A stretch of 64,000 nt of DNA, from the NCBI RefSeq assembly GCF_937863155.1, contig NZ_CALMFB010000024.1, positions 1 to 64,000 of the forward strand, given 5' to 3'. This DNA comes from an uncultured Brevundimonas sp. (lineage in GTDB: Bacteria > Pseudomonadota > Alphaproteobacteria > Caulobacterales > Caulobacteraceae). The first letter of the stretch is position 1; the number at the start of each line of letters is the position of its first letter. Position numbers and translations under genes: made by a program. Shown here one piece after another: positions 1 to 10,021 of the stretch. The notes under the pieces are model-generated. The model saw only the letters and a program-made list of their open reading frames with translations, searched no databases and was not told the origin of the DNA.

Positions 1-102
1 GATGGACATGCTGACGTCATGGATGGCCTGGTACTTGCCATAGAAGAAATTCAGGTTCTTGACTTCCAGCTTGACGCGTTCTGTGGGCTGATCTGTGTTC
101 AT
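1..102 (-). CDS. pstB: Phosphate ABC transporter ATP-binding protein PstB, N-terminal fragment cut by the window edge
   Basis: The first 34 codons of a minus-strand gene are visible, beginning at the ATG at 102-100. The translation contains LEVKNLNFFYGKYQAIHDVS, the conserved start of PstB (beta-strand, the aromatic A-loop Phe-Tyr-Gly, then the strand leading to Walker A). PstB is the cytoplasmic ATPase of the high-affinity phosphate importer PstSCAB. The Walker motifs lie outside the window, so identity rests on the N-terminal signature alone. It lies 127 bp downstream of panC on the same strand; no clear Shine-Dalgarno is visible. Confidence 0.82.
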   Translation of the reverse strand, partial: MNTDQPTERVKLEVKNLNFFYGKYQAIHDVSMSI

Positions 103-229
103 GGTCGGTTTCCCGGGCGGGCGCGGGCGCCCGCCGCTGGGGCCTGGCCACCCACCATGGCTGGTCGCTTCACCTGACCGACGCCGTCCTGCCGCTGGGC
201 GAACCGCACGGCTGCGTGGGCGCGGTGGG

Positions 230-1087
230 CTAGACCGCCAGATTGTCGATCAACCGCGTTCGGCCGATCCAGGCGGCGGCCAGGATGCGGGCCGGGGCGT
301 CGACCGTCCCTGCGAAGGGCGCCAGATCGTCGGCGCGGCGGATGGCGACATAGTCGATGCGCTCGAACCCGGCCTTCAGCAGGGCGGCGTGGGCGTCCTT
401 CTCGACCGCCGCCAACGGACGGCCCGTCGCGGCCTGGGCGCCCGCCTGAGCCAGGACGCCGTTCAGGCGCCGGGCGATCTCCAGCTGGCCTTCATTCAGG
501 TAGGCGTTGCGGCTGGACAGGGCCAGGCCCCAGCCGTCGCGCGCCGTGGGCGAGCCGACAATCTCGGTCGGGATATCCAGGTCGGCGGCCATGCGGCGCA
601 CGACCATCAGCTGCTGGTAATCCTTTTCCCCGAACACGGCGACGTCGGCCTGGACCTGGTTCAGCAGCTTGGCCACCACCACCGCCACCCCGCCGAAGAA
701 ATGCGGACGGAAGTCGGTCTCCAGCCCCTGCGACGGGCCGCCGACCTCGACACGGGTGGCGAAGCCCGCCGGATACATCTGGTCCGCCGTGGGCGCCCAC
801 ATCAGATGACAGCCGGCGCCGACCAGCAGTTCCGCATCGCGCGCTTCCTGCCGGGGATAGGTGCCCAGATCCTCATGCGCCGCGAACTGGGTCGGATTGA
901 CGAAGACGCTGGCTGCCACCCGGTCGGCGCGTTTCAGCGCCTCGGCCACTAGGCCCAGATGCCCCTCGTGCAGGGCGCCCATGGTGGGCACGAAGCCGAC
1001 GCTGAATCCCTGACGGCGCCAGTCGCGCACCACGGCGCGCAGGTCGGGCACGGTGCGGACGATGGGCAGGGCGTCGATGTCGGACAT
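230..1087 (-). CDS. panC: Pantothenate synthetase
   Basis: PanC condenses D-pantoate and beta-alanine with ATP to form pantothenate, the vitamin B5 step of coenzyme A synthesis, in the cytoplasm. The 285-residue product has the usual family length. It shows the adenylate-forming nucleotidyl-transferase signatures: VPTMGALHEGHL near residue 34 (HIGH-type motif), SVFVNPTQF near 60, VFGEKDYQQL near 150 and the LSSRN motif near 190, which sits in the pantoate/ATP pocket. The ATG at 1087 is the only sensible start, although no strong ribosome site precedes it. It is divergent from the SPOR lipoprotein gene. coaX, another CoA-pathway gene, lies 8 kb away. Confidence 0.97.
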   Translation of the reverse strand: MSDIDALPIVRTVPDLRAVVRDWRRQGFSVGFVPTMGALHEGHLGLVAEALKRADRVAASVFVNPTQFAAHEDLGTYPRQEARDAELLVGAGCHLMWAPTADQMYPAGFATRVEVGGPSQGLETDFRPHFFGGVAVVVAKLLNQVQADVAVFGEKDYQQLMVVRRMAADLDIPTEIVGSPTARDGWGLALSSRNAYLNEGQLEIARRLNGVLAQAGAQAATGRPLAAVEKDAHAALLKAGFERIDYVAIRRADDLAPFAGTVDAPARILAAAWIGRTRLIDNLAV

Positions 1088-1162
1088 GGTGAAGCGATTA
1101 ACCCTGACCCTTAAGCCTGTTGATCAACGGGACTGCAAAATTTGCCCGCTAGGGTGCCGCAT

Positions 1163-1786
1163 ATGGCCGCTCCCGTCCTGCTCCGTCCAGCCCTGGCTTG
1201 CGCCTCCGTCCTGATCCTGGGCGGATGCAGCGCGGTCGAGGGCGATGCCCACCGGTTCGAATCCATGGCCCGCGCCGTGGCCGAGATCGAGGTACCGATG
1301 ACGCCGGTGTCGCGTGACGCCCCCTCGGCCCCGCGCGCCCTGCCCTCTCAGCAGTCCGGCCTGCGTCCCGCCCTGCAGGTGCAGGTGATGGAGCCGCACG
1401 ATCTTTGGGACGCCCGCGACGGCGTGGTTCAGGACACGATTCAGGGCCCCGTGCGCCAGGCCGTGGTTCGCACCGCCGCCGAGGCCGCACCCGCCGTGGT
1501 GCGACAAGCGTCCGAGCGTGTGGGCCTGCGACCCGCCGTGCCCGCGGCGCGCGGCGGCGCCGTGATCCAGCTGGGCGCCTTTTCGACCCCGGCGGCCGCC
1601 CGCGCGGCCTGGGCCGACGCCTCGCGCAACAGCGCCCTGGCCGGCCTGACGCCCCGTTACGAGGCGGTTCAGGTGAACGGCAAGCCGCTGACCCGGCTGA
1701 AGGTCGGACCGATCCCGGCCGACGCCGCCGCGCAACTGTGCCGCGCGGCCCGCGTGTCCGATCCCTGGTGTCGCCGGGCGGGCTGA
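1163..1786 (+). CDS. SPOR-domain lipoprotein
   Basis: Predicted 207-residue outer-envelope lipoprotein. The ATG at 1163 is preferred over an upstream TTG (1142) because AGGG lies 8 nt before it and because it puts a lipoprotein signal at the N-terminus: a hydrophobic run ending in LILGGCSA, with the lipidated Cys near residue 22. A middle region rich in Pro, Val and Ala is followed by a C-terminal SPOR repeat (GAVIQLGAFSTPAAARAAW ... LKVGPIPADAAAQLC), a fold that binds denuded peptidoglycan glycans at division sites. The next gene encodes the division-site regulator MipZ, which agrees with a septal or cell-wall role; that link is inference. Confidence 0.8.
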   Translation: MAAPVLLRPALACASVLILGGCSAVEGDAHRFESMARAVAEIEVPMTPVSRDAPSAPRALPSQQSGLRPALQVQVMEPHDLWDARDGVVQDTIQGPVRQAVVRTAAEAAPAVVRQASERVGLRPAVPAARGGAVIQLGAFSTPAAARAAWADASRNSALAGLTPRYEAVQVNGKPLTRLKVGPIPADAAAQLCRAARVSDPWCRRAG

Positions 1787-1804
1787 TCGTCCACAGGCGC
1801 GTCA

Positions 1805-1874
1805 TTAAGCTGTCGTTGACCTGAAGCCGCCTGCGCCCGATTCTGCGGGGCCTGGACCGAGGCGCCTCTGAGTC
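1805..1874 (+). promoter_or_regulatory. mipZ upstream region with two GANTC sites and a CtrA-like half-consensus
   Basis: The gap before mipZ holds GATTC at 1839-1843 and GAGTC at 1870-1874, both matching the CcrM methylation target GANTC. It also holds TTAA-N7-TTGA at 1805-1819, one base off the CtrA consensus TTAA-N7-TTAA. In Caulobacter, mipZ is one of the cell-cycle genes activated by GcrA through methylated GANTC sites. The sites are seen directly; their use here is inferred by homology. Confidence 0.45.
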
Positions 1875-1909
1875 GCGCGCCCGGCCGCTTGAAACGGATC
1901 GTTCGCGCC

Positions 1910-2740
1910 ATGTCGCAGCCTCTGGTCGTCGTTGTCGGCAATGAAAAGGGCGGGGCCGGCAAGTCCACCCTGGCCATCCATATCGCCACCGGCCTGCTGC
2001 ATGCGGGCAAGCGGGTGGCCATCATCGACCTGGACCTGCGCCAGCGGTCGATGGCGCGCTTCTTCGCCAACCGCGCCGCCTGGGCCGCCGCCAACGGACA
2101 GGCCCTGCCCATGCCGACCGAGCCGGACATGGGCGACGGCAAGGCCCTGGCCCGCGCGGACGAGGCCGAACAGATGGCCCGGTTCGACGCCGCCTTCGCA
2201 GAAGCCCAAGGGGCGGACGTCATCCTGATCGACACGCCCGGCGGCGACACCGCCCTGTCGCGCGCGGCCCACGCCCGCGCCGACCAGATCATCACCCCGA
2301 TGAACGACAGCTTCGTCGATTTCGACCTCTTGGGTCAGGTCGATCCGGTGACCCTCGAACTCCAGAAACCGTCGATCTATTCCGAGAGCGTCTGGGAGGC
2401 GCGCAAGCATCGCGCCATCACCCAGGGGCGCCAGGCGACCATCGACTGGGTCGTGCTGACCAACCGCCTGGCCGTGGCCGAAGCGCGCAACCGCAAACGT
2501 CTTCAGGAGCGGATGGACAAGCTGGCCAAGCGGGTCGGTTTCCGCGTCGGGCCGGGCCTGCGCGACCGGGTCATCTATCGCGAGCTGTTTCCCTTCGGCC
2601 TGACGGTCGCGGACCTGTCGAACGAGGTGCGGCCGGTGGCGGTGTCCCTGGCCCATGTCGCGGCGCGCCAGGAGTTGCGCAATCTGATGCTGGCCCTGGG
2701 CCTGGACCAGAGCCTGACCCCGTTGGACGCGGCGGCCTGA
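1910..2740 (+). CDS. mipZ: MipZ, ParA/MinD-family ATPase controlling FtsZ-ring placement
   Basis: In Caulobacter, MipZ binds ParB at the chromosome poles, forms a gradient and inhibits FtsZ polymerisation, so that division occurs at midcell. This 276-residue protein has the deviant Walker A GNEKGGAGKST near residue 10 (with the signature Lys), the MipZ-typical IDLDLRQRSMARFF near 40 and the Walker B-type ILIDTPGGD near 105. The ATG at 1910 gives the family N-terminus MSQPLVVVVGNEKGG; a TTG at 1889 would add a non-conserved extension. It is followed after a 1-nt gap by the J-domain gene, so the two are probably co-transcribed. MipZ is largely restricted to alphaproteobacteria lacking MinCD, which supports the taxonomic call. 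Confidence 0.95.
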   Translation: MSQPLVVVVGNEKGGAGKSTLAIHIATGLLHAGKRVAIIDLDLRQRSMARFFANRAAWAAANGQALPMPTEPDMGDGKALARADEAEQMARFDAAFAEAQGADVILIDTPGGDTALSRAAHARADQIITPMNDSFVDFDLLGQVDPVTLELQKPSIYSESVWEARKHRAITQGRQATIDWVVLTNRLAVAEARNRKRLQERMDKLAKRVGFRVGPGLRDRVIYRELFPFGLTVADLSNEVRPVAVSLAHVAARQELRNLMLALGLDQSLTPLDAAA

Positions 2741-2741
2741 G

Positions 2742-3157
2742 TTGAGCCTGATCTGGCTGGGTCTGGGCGCCCTGGCCCTGTGGGCGCTGGTCCGGCTGGG
2801 CCGCCAGACCGAGGGGCCACGGCGTGGCCACTGGCGCGTGGCGGCGACCATCGTGGCGGCGGCGGCCATGGGCGGCGGCCTTCTGGCGGCCATGCGCGGC
2901 GCCTGGATCATGGGGGCGGCCCTGGCGGCGGCGGGCCTGTGGCTGGTTCTGGCCTCGCGTCAGCGCAGCGTTGCCCCCCGTCGTGAAGAGATGTCGGCCG
3001 CCGAGGCGCGCGCCATCCTGGGGGTCGGCGCGGATGCCGACGCCGCCACCATCAACGCCGCCTGGCGCCGCCTGATGGCCCGCGCCCACCCCGACCAGGG
3101 CGGCACCGAGGGCCTGGCCGCGCGCCTGAACGCCGCCCGCGACCGCCTGCTGAAATC

Positions 3158-3161
<4 letters not shown>
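2742..3161 (+). CDS. Membrane-anchored J-domain protein (TIM14/DjlA-like layout)
   Basis: The 139-residue protein has two N-terminal hydrophobic segments (about 3-17 and 33-68, the latter probably two helices) followed by a cytoplasmic J domain. The J domain carries the DnaK-stimulating motif HPD in ARAHPDQGG near residue 115. Unlike DnaJ it has no Gly/Phe or zinc-finger region, so it should recruit Hsp70 to the membrane rather than act as a general co-chaperone. The start is a TTG 1 nt after the mipZ stop, suggesting translational coupling. The 3' end overlaps the convergent lolD by 4 nt. The J domain is clear; the client is unknown. Confidence 0.85.
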
Positions 3162-3887
<726 letters not shown>

Positions 3888-3895
<8 letters not shown>

Positions 3896-5180
3896 AACGC
3901 AGGGCCTCCACCGGGTCCATGCGGGCCGCGCGCCACGAGGGCAGCAGCGAGGCCACGCACGACATGAACAGCGACCAGACCGCCACCCAGAAGACATCGA
4001 CCGGGTCCACCAGGGCCGGCACGGCGTCCAGCATATAGACCTCGGCGTTGAACAGCTGGACCCCCAGCAGCGCCTCCAGGAAATGCTGGATCGCGCCGAT
4101 GTTCAGGCAGAACAGCAGCCCCAGCACCAGACCCGTCATCGTGCCCGCCGCCCCGATGGCCGCGCCCGAGATGAAGAATACCCGCAGCATGGAGCCGCGG
4201 CTGGCCCCCACGGTGCGCAGAATGGCGATATCGCGCGTCTTGTTCTTCACCAGCATGACGATGCCGGAAATGATGTTCAGGGCGGCGATGCCGACCACCA
4301 GGCCCAGGATGATGCTCATCGCCACCTTCTCGACCTTCAGCGCCCCGGCGAAGGCCGCCAGACGGTCGCGCCAGTCGCTGACCAGGGCCGGGCCGCCCAC
4401 GGCCTGGCGGATGGGTTCGATGAAGTCGCCGACGCGATCCGGCTGGGCCAGCTTGATCTCCATCACGTCCCACATCCCCTCCTTGCCGAAGAACAGCTGC
4501 GCCTGCTCCAGCGGCATGAAGATGAAGATGCGGTCGAAGTCGGCGGTGCCCGAGCTGAAGATTCCGCCGACGATATAGGTCTTGGTCAAGCCGCCCAGAT
4601 TGCCGAAGGCGCTGTCGGCGCCGGTGGGCGAATACAGGCTGATGGGCGAGCCGACGCCGACGCCCAGCTGTTCGGCCAGCGCCTTGCCGATCAGCACGCG
4701 GTCGCCGCCATAGGCGCCCTGGCCGAAGGTGGCGCGCGCCTCGGGCGTCAGGCTGTCATAGACATAGCGGGTCGAGGCCAGGTCCTGGGGCCGAACCCCG
4801 CGCACGATGCCGCCCGACGTCTGGCCGCCCGCCTGAAACAGGGCCTGGCTTTCGGTCAGGGGCGTCACGCTGACCACGCCGGGGACGTCGCGGATGCGGC
4901 CCAGGGCGGCCTCGCGATCCGGCGCGCTGAGCACTGGCCCCTGCACATAGGCATGGCCGTTGAACGACAGCATCCGATCCATCAGCTCGGTGCGGAACCC
5001 GGCCATGATGCTCATGACCGTGATCAGCGCCATCACCGCCAGGGCGATGGCGACGTAGGAGATGATAGCGATCAGGGCGATGCCGCCCTCCTTGCGCCGC
5101 GCGCGCAGATACCGCAGCGCCAGGCCGAACTCCCAGCTGGAAAACGGCCCGGCGGGCTTGGAAGGAACGGCCTCGGTCAT
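3888..5180 (-). CDS. lolC: Lipoprotein-releasing system permease LolC/LolE family
   Basis: Inner-membrane permease (430 residues) of the LolCDE lipoprotein-sorting machine. It has an N-terminal membrane helix (about residues 35-60), a large periplasmic domain and three C-terminal helices of the FtsX/MacB fold (about 275-300, 325-350, 385-410). The conserved [16 protein letters not shown] cytoplasmic stretch after the second helix contacts LolD. There is only one permease gene here, as in many alphaproteobacteria, so it probably works as a homodimer rather than as a LolC-LolE pair; that is inference. It overlaps proS by 4 nt (ATGA). Confidence 0.93.
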
Positions 5181-6493
5181 GCGGTCAGTTTCGCCAGCGC
5201 GTCATCCAGCGAGACCGACAGCTTTTCACCCGTCGCGCGGCGTTTCAGCTCGACCACGCCGTCGGCCAGGCCCTTGGGCCCGATGGTCAGTTGCCACGGC
5301 ACGCCGATCAGGTCGGCGGTGGCGAATTTGCCGCCCGGCCGTTCGTCGGTGTCGTCGTACAGCACATCCTTGCCGGCGGCTTCCAGGCGGACGACCGCAT
5401 CCTCGCAGGCGGCGGACACCGCTTCGTCATTGGCGCGCAGATTGATGACCACCACGTCGAACGGGGCCACGGCGTCGGGCCAGATGATGCCGTTCTCGTC
5501 ATGGCTGGCCTCGATGATGGCGCCCAGCAGGCGCGACACGCCGACGCCATAGCTGCCCATGTGCACCTCGGTGTCCACGCCGTCCGGCCCGGCCACCTTT
5601 GCCTTCATCGGCGCCGAATATTTCGTGCCGAAATAGAAGATGTGCCCCACCTCGATCCCGCGCGCGGTCAGGCGGTCGACCTCGGCCGTCTGGGTCTCGA
5701 AAGCCGCGGCGTCGTGCATTTCCTCGGTCGCGGCGTACAGGGCCGTCCGTTGGTCGAACACGGCCTGAACGGCCTCGGGGCTGAAGTCGTCGCCGGGCGC
5801 CGGCATTTCCACCAGCTGGCGGTCGCAGAAGACCTCGCTCTCGCCCGTCTCGGCCAGGACGATGAACTCGTGGCTCAGATCGCCCCCGATCGGCCCGGTG
5901 TCGGCGCGCATCGGCACGGCCTTCAGCCCCATGCGGGCGAAGGTGTTCAGATAGGCGGTGAACATGCGGTTGTAGGCGACGCGCGCCGAGGCTTCATCGA
6001 TGTCGAAGCTGTAGGCGTCCTTCATCAGGAACTCGCGCCCGCGCATCACGCCGAAACGGGGCCGCCGCTCGTCGCGGAACTTCCACTGGATGTGAAACAG
6101 GTTCAGCGGCAGGGATTTGTACGACTTCACGAAGCCCCGGAAGATGTCGGTGATCATCTCCTCATTGGTGGGGCCATACAGCAGCTCGCGTTCGTGCCGG
6201 TCGGTGATCCGCAGCATCTCCGGCCCATAGGCGTCATAGCGGCCCGACTCGCGCCACAGATCGGCCAGTTGCAGCGTCGGCATCAACAGTTCGACCGCCC
6301 CGGCGCGGACCTGCTCCTCGCGCACGATCTGCTCGATCTTGCGCAGCACCCGCAGGCCCAGCGGCAGCCAGGCGTAGATGCCGGCCGCCTCCTGCTTGAT
6401 CAGGCCGGCGCGCAGCATCAGCTGATGCGAAACGATCTGGGCGTCCGAAGGCGCCTCTTTCAGAATGGGCAGGAAATAGCGCGACAGGCGCAT
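5177..6493 (-). CDS. proS: Prolyl-tRNA synthetase, short form without editing domain
   Basis: Class II aminoacyl-tRNA synthetase charging tRNA-Pro. At 438 residues it is the short alphaproteobacterial form, lacking the roughly 180-residue INS editing domain of the long bacterial enzyme. Class II motif 1 lies around residues 55-80 (the [12 protein letters not shown] region), motif 2 is [17 protein letters not shown] near 140-158, and motif 3 is [16 protein letters not shown] near 320. The C-terminal anticodon-binding domain follows. ATG at 6493; the stop overlaps the lolC start by 4 nt. The order proS-lolC-lolD is conserved in alphaproteobacteria. Confidence 0.97.
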   Translation of the reverse strand: MRLSRYFLPILKEAPSDAQIVSHQLMLRAGLIKQEAAGIYAWLPLGLRVLRKIEQIVREEQVRAGAVELLMPTLQLADLWRESGRYDAYGPEMLRITDRHERELLYGPTNEEMITDIFRGFVKSYKSLPLNLFHIQWKFRDERRPRFGVMRGREFLMKDAYSFDIDEASARVAYNRMFTAYLNTFARMGLKAVPMRADTGPIGGDLSHEFIVLAETGESEVFCDRQLVEMPAPGDDFSPEAVQAVFDQRTALYAATEEMHDAAAFETQTAEVDRLTARGIEVGHIFYFGTKYSAPMKAKVAGPDGVDTEVHMGSYGVGVSRLLGAIIEASHDENGIIWPDAVAPFDVVVINLRANDEAVSAACEDAVVRLEAAGKDVLYDDTDERPGGKFATADLIGVPWQLTIGPKGLADGVVELKRRATGEKLSVSLDDALAKLTA

Positions 6494-6559
6494 GGGCGTG
6501 GAATCCGGGGCAGACGAAAATCGGGAACGCCCGGTTTAGCCGGGCGACCGGGGCGAAAG

Positions 6560-6823
6560 CTAGACCGCGTTTCCAACCATCGTCGGCAGCGGCAGCCAGC
6601 CGGTGAAGACCAGCACCATCACGAACACCCAGACGATGGCCGACACCCAGGTGGTGGTGATGAATTTCTTCTTCAGCTGCGGGTCGCGCGGCGCGCCCCA
6701 CTGGGCGCCGTCATCGGGCTTTTCCTGGGCCTGCTGGTTCATGCCCAGCGGCAGGATGGCGAACAGCACCACCCACCAGCAGACGATGTAGATGGCCAGC
6801 ATGGTGATCGGACCGATCGGCAT
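6560..6823 (-). CDS. DUF1467 family small membrane protein
   Basis: Eighty-seven residues with two transmembrane helices (about 5-27 and 58-80) joined by a hydrophilic loop containing QWGAPRDPQLKKKFITTT. This layout, and the position between the methylmalonyl-CoA epimerase gene and proS, match the alphaproteobacterial DUF1467 family, whose function is unknown. Its ATG overlaps the epimerase stop by 1 nt (TGATG), so translation is probably coupled. A 66-bp gap separates it from proS. Confidence 0.85.
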   Translation of the reverse strand: MPIGPITMLAIYIVCWWVVLFAILPLGMNQQAQEKPDDGAQWGAPRDPQLKKKFITTTWVSAIVWVFVMVLVFTGWLPLPTMVGNAV

Positions 6824-7260
6824 CAGTGCGCCCCGTTTTCAGAATTGGCTTTCGGCGTTTGCATCAGTTCGACCAGCACCCCGCCCATGTCCTTGGGATG
6901 CAAGAAGATGATCGGCGTGCCGTGGGCGCCGATGCGCGGCTCGCCCGTACCCAGGATGGTCGCGCCCCTGGCGCGCAGGGCGTCGCGGGCAGCGAGGATG
7001 TCGTCTACCTCGAAACAGACGTGATGCTGGCCGCCCCTGGGGTTCTTGGCCAGATAGCCGTGGATCGGGCTGTCGTCGCCCAGCGGCTCGATCAGTTCGA
7101 TCTGGCTGTTCGGCAGGTCGATGAAACAGACCCGCACCCCCTGGGCCGGCAAGTCGAACGGCGCATGGGCCTGCGTGGCGCCCAGCAGGTCGCGATACAT
7201 CGCCACGCTGGCCTCGATGGACGGCGTTGCGACGCCGACATGGTTCAGACGACCGATCAT
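6823..7260 (-). CDS. mce: Methylmalonyl-CoA epimerase
   Basis: VOC-fold metalloenzyme interconverting (2S)- and (2R)-methylmalonyl-CoA in propionyl-CoA breakdown. The 145-residue protein has the paired beta-alpha-beta modules: IGRLNHVGVATPSIEASVAMY at the N-terminus (His-7 as metal ligand), QIELIEPLGDDSPIH in the middle, GGQHHVCFEVDD (second metal His) and GVLVELMQ at the end (Glu ligand). Length and motifs fit the family. Its place upstream of DUF1467 and proS is the usual alphaproteobacterial arrangement. Confidence 0.95.
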   Translation of the reverse strand: MIGRLNHVGVATPSIEASVAMYRDLLGATQAHAPFDLPAQGVRVCFIDLPNSQIELIEPLGDDSPIHGYLAKNPRGGQHHVCFEVDDILAARDALRARGATILGTGEPRIGAHGTPIIFLHPKDMGGVLVELMQTPKANSENGAH

Positions 7261-7275
7261 TTGTATAGCTTAGCC

Positions 7276-7578
7276 ATGAAGAAGTCCGGCAGCGAGTGGT
7301 GGCTCATTATTGCGATAGCGCTTGGGGGCGCTGCCGTCATCGCTCTCACCGCTAGCGGCGACGATCGAGAATACGGAAAGACATTCGTATATGCGCTTGT
7401 TGGACTAGTGATACTGACCGCCAGCATGATTGGGACCATCTTCACGATTGGACGGATTGGTCAGGGCACGGAAGCAGAAACCGGGATGATTGGTGTGGCT
7501 TGCTTGATCGGCATTTTCGTCACCACACCAATTGCATTCTGGATCGTGTTCGGCCTTCTGGATCGCCTCTGGATCTAA
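7276..7578 (+). CDS. Small three-helix membrane protein of unknown function, AT-richer than its neighbours
   Basis: I do not recognise this protein. The 100 residues contain three hydrophobic segments (about 8-27, 39-63 and 74-97) separated by short charged loops (SGDDREYGK and RIGQGTEAETG). Third codon positions are clearly less G/C-biased than in surrounding genes: ATA, CTA and TTG codons occur, and these are rare elsewhere in the window. It lies on the plus strand inside an otherwise minus-strand gene series, divergent from mce (15 bp) and with its stop overlapping the end of rnj by 4 nt. No good ribosome site precedes the ATG. Composition and orientation suggest recent insertion. That it is a real gene is likely, not certain. 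Confidence 0.6.
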   Translation: MKKSGSEWWLIIAIALGGAAVIALTASGDDREYGKTFVYALVGLVILTASMIGTIFTIGRIGQGTEAETGMIGVACLIGIFVTTPIAFWIVFGLLDRLWI

Positions 7579-9248
7579 AGCCTCAATACAATCGTCTCGA
7601 CGATGGGTCGGCGCGCCCAGACTCCCTGGCTGGCCTTCTTCAGCGCCCGCGCCACGGCCTGTTCGATGACGGTTTCGTCCTCCAGCGCCTCGCCTTTCAG
7701 CTTCATCACCGCCTGTTCGACGCGTTCGGCCAGGTCGTCCAGCACGTCACCCAGCGGCGTGTCCTCGTCTCCCGGCAGGCCGATGCCGCGCACGTCGATG
7801 TCGGACACGATCTTGCCGCGCCGGTCCAGGGCGAAGCTGACGATCAGCACCCCGTTCGACGCCGCATGGCGCCGCTCGCGCAGGGCCTCGCCCGCCTCTT
7901 CCACCAGCATGCCGCCGTCGACATACAGGCGCCCCGAGGGCACCTCGTCCACGATGGCCGCCGGGCCGGGGGCCAGGCGCACCATGTCGCCGTTGCGCGG
8001 GGTGATGCTTTCGGGAACCTGCATCTCGCGCGCCAGGGCGGCATGTTCGGCGATGTGGCGGCGCATGCCGTGGGTCGGCACGGCGATCCGGGGCCGCGCC
8101 CACTGATACATCTGGCGCAGTTCGTCGCGGCACGGGTGGCCCGAGACGTGGATTCCAGGATGATCCTTGTCGGTGTAGATGCGCACGCCCCGGTCGGACA
8201 GAACATCCTGCAGCCGGCCGATGGCCAGTTCATTGCCGGGGATGACCCGCGACGAGAAGATGCAGTGGTCGCCCGGCCCCAGCTTGATGAAGGGATGGTC
8301 GCCTTGGGCCACGCGCGACAGGGCGGCGCGCGGCTCGCCCTGGCTGCCGGTACACAGATAAAGGATCTGGTCGGCGGGCCACAGGCGGGCCTCGTCTTCG
8401 GACAGGAAGGGTTTGCAGTCGCTCAGCATGCCGACCGACTTGGCCGCCGCCGTGATCCGGTGCATCGACCGACCGGCCAGAACGACCCGACGCCCCGCGG
8501 CCTCGGCGGCGTGGATCACACTGTCCATCCGCGCGACGTTCGAGGCGAAGCAGCCGACGGCCACCCTGCCCTTCAGCCCGCCGATCAGTTCGGCCAGCGC
8601 CTCGCGCACATCGCCTTCTGACCCCGCCACGCCTTCCTGGAAGACATTGGTGGAATCGCAGACCATGGCCAGAACGCCCTCGTCGCCCAGGCGCTTGATC
8701 ATGTCGACGTCGGTGCGTTCGCCGACGATGGGATCGTTGTCGATCTTCCAGTCGCCGGTGTGCAGCACCGTGCCCAGCGGCGTCTTGATGGCCAGGCCGT
8801 TCGGCTCGGCGATCGAATGGGTGATGGTCACCATCTCGACCTGGAACGGCCCCAGGTCGATGGTCCCGCCCAGCGGCACCTCATGGATCGTCACCTGGTC
8901 CAGCAGGCCCGCGTCGCGCAGCTTTTCCCGGATCAGGAAGGCGGTGAAGGGCGTGGCGTACAGCGGCGCCTTGATGCGCGGCCACAGCCAGCCCAGGGCG
9001 CCGATATGGTCCTCGTGCGCATGGGTCAGGACGATGCCGATGATCTCCTCGCCTTCCAGATAGGTCGGGTCGGGCACGATCACGTCCACGCCGGGCGTGG
9101 TGTTGTCGCCGAAGGTCACGCCCACATCGACCACGATCCAGCGCCGGTCCTCGGCGGGGCCATAGCCATAGGCGTTCAGGTTCATGCCGATCTCGTTCGA
9201 TCCGCCCAGCGGCAGGAAGACGAGTTCGTTGTCTTGGGTTTTGCTCAT
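7575..9248 (-). CDS. rnj: Ribonuclease J
   Basis: Metallo-beta-lactamase/beta-CASP ribonuclease with endonuclease and 5'-3' exonuclease activity in mRNA decay and rRNA maturation. The 557-residue protein has the zinc motif THAHEDHIG near residue 74, further ligands in ITHSI and GDWKIDNDP, the MVCDSTN element near 195, the beta-CASP region ([14 protein letters not shown] near 300; [11 protein letters not shown] near 370) and PTHGMRRH near 398. A C-terminal dimerisation domain follows. RNase J alongside RNase E is usual in alphaproteobacteria. The start overlaps the coaX stop by 4 nt (ATGA). Confidence 0.95.
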   Translation of the reverse strand: MSKTQDNELVFLPLGGSNEIGMNLNAYGYGPAEDRRWIVVDVGVTFGDNTTPGVDVIVPDPTYLEGEEIIGIVLTHAHEDHIGALGWLWPRIKAPLYATPFTAFLIREKLRDAGLLDQVTIHEVPLGGTIDLGPFQVEMVTITHSIAEPNGLAIKTPLGTVLHTGDWKIDNDPIVGERTDVDMIKRLGDEGVLAMVCDSTNVFQEGVAGSEGDVREALAELIGGLKGRVAVGCFASNVARMDSVIHAAEAAGRRVVLAGRSMHRITAAAKSVGMLSDCKPFLSEDEARLWPADQILYLCTGSQGEPRAALSRVAQGDHPFIKLGPGDHCIFSSRVIPGNELAIGRLQDVLSDRGVRIYTDKDHPGIHVSGHPCRDELRQMYQWARPRIAVPTHGMRRHIAEHAALAREMQVPESITPRNGDMVRLAPGPAAIVDEVPSGRLYVDGGMLVEEAGEALRERRHAASNGVLIVSFALDRRGKIVSDIDVRGIGLPGDEDTPLGDVLDDLAERVEQAVMKLKGEALEDETVIEQAVARALKKASQGVWARRPIVETIVLRL

Positions 9249-10021
9249 GCGCCCATATGGGTGTTGCGACGGTGAATTTCGAGAAGGCCGCGCAGGGTCA
9301 GATCAGGGTCGAAATGGTCGATGCTGTCGGTCGCGCCCTCGAACAGGGAGACAACGCCGCCGGTGCCGATGACCGTCATGGGCTTGCCCCACTCGGCCTT
9401 GATGCGCGCGACCAGCCCTTCGATCAGGGCGATATAGCCCCAGAAGACACCCGACTGCATGTTCGACACCGTGTCCTTGCCGATGACGCGGGCGGGCTTC
9501 TGGATGGCGATGCGCGGCAGCATGGCCGCCGCCTCGTGCAGGGCCTGCAGGCTCAGGTTTATGCCCGGCGCGATGATCCCGCCTTCAAAGGCGCCGTCGG
9601 CCGCCACCACGTCGAAGGTGGTGGCGGTTCCGCTGTCGATCACGATCAGATCCCCGGGATAGGTCAGGTGCGCGCCCACGGCGTTGACCAGACGGTCGGC
9701 CCCCGCCTCGGACGGCTTGTCGATGCGCGCGGCCGGACCCAGCCGCACATTGTCGCCGACCACCAGAGGTTCGACGTTCAGATAGCGCCGCGCCAGGTTG
9801 CGCAGGTTGAAGATCGACTGCGGCACCACGCTGGAGACGATGCAGGCGTCCAGCGCGCCGATCGACAGGCCCCGCATGTCCAGAAGCTGGCTCAACCAGA
9901 CCGCGTATTCGTCGGCGGTGCGCGACGCCTCGGTGGCGGCGCGCCACTGGGCGATCCAGTCCGTACCGTCATGGACGGCGAACAGGGTGTTGGTGTTGCC
10001 TTGCTCGATGGCCAGCAGCAT
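9245..10021 (-). CDS. coaX: Type III pantothenate kinase
   Basis: Phosphorylates pantothenate in the first committed step of CoA synthesis; type III enzymes are insensitive to CoA feedback and need a monovalent cation. The 258-residue protein shows the ASKHA fold: N-terminal phosphate motif [21 protein letters not shown] near 108, the [13 protein letters not shown] motif near 127 with the catalytic Asp region, and [15 protein letters not shown] near 147. The first motif has Glu-Gln in place of the usual Asp-X before Gly-Asn-Thr. It overlaps birA by 1 nt and rnj by 4 nt. Confidence 0.95.
   Translation of the reverse strand: MLLAIEQGNTNTLFAVHDGTDWIAQWRAATEASRTADEYAVWLSQLLDMRGLSIGALDACIVSSVVPQSIFNLRNLARRYLNVEPLVVGDNVRLGPAARIDKPSEAGADRLVNAVGAHLTYPGDLIVIDSGTATTFDVVAADGAFEGGIIAPGINLSLQALHEAAAMLPRIAIQKPARVIGKDTVSNMQSGVFWGYIALIEGLVARIKAEWGKPMTVIGTGGVVSLFEGATDSIDHFDPDLTLRGLLEIHRRNTHMGA

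Noticed and set aside
1098..1114. TTAA-N9-TTAA between panC and the SPOR gene, as a CtrA site
   Set aside because: The spacer is 9 nt, whereas CtrA needs 7.
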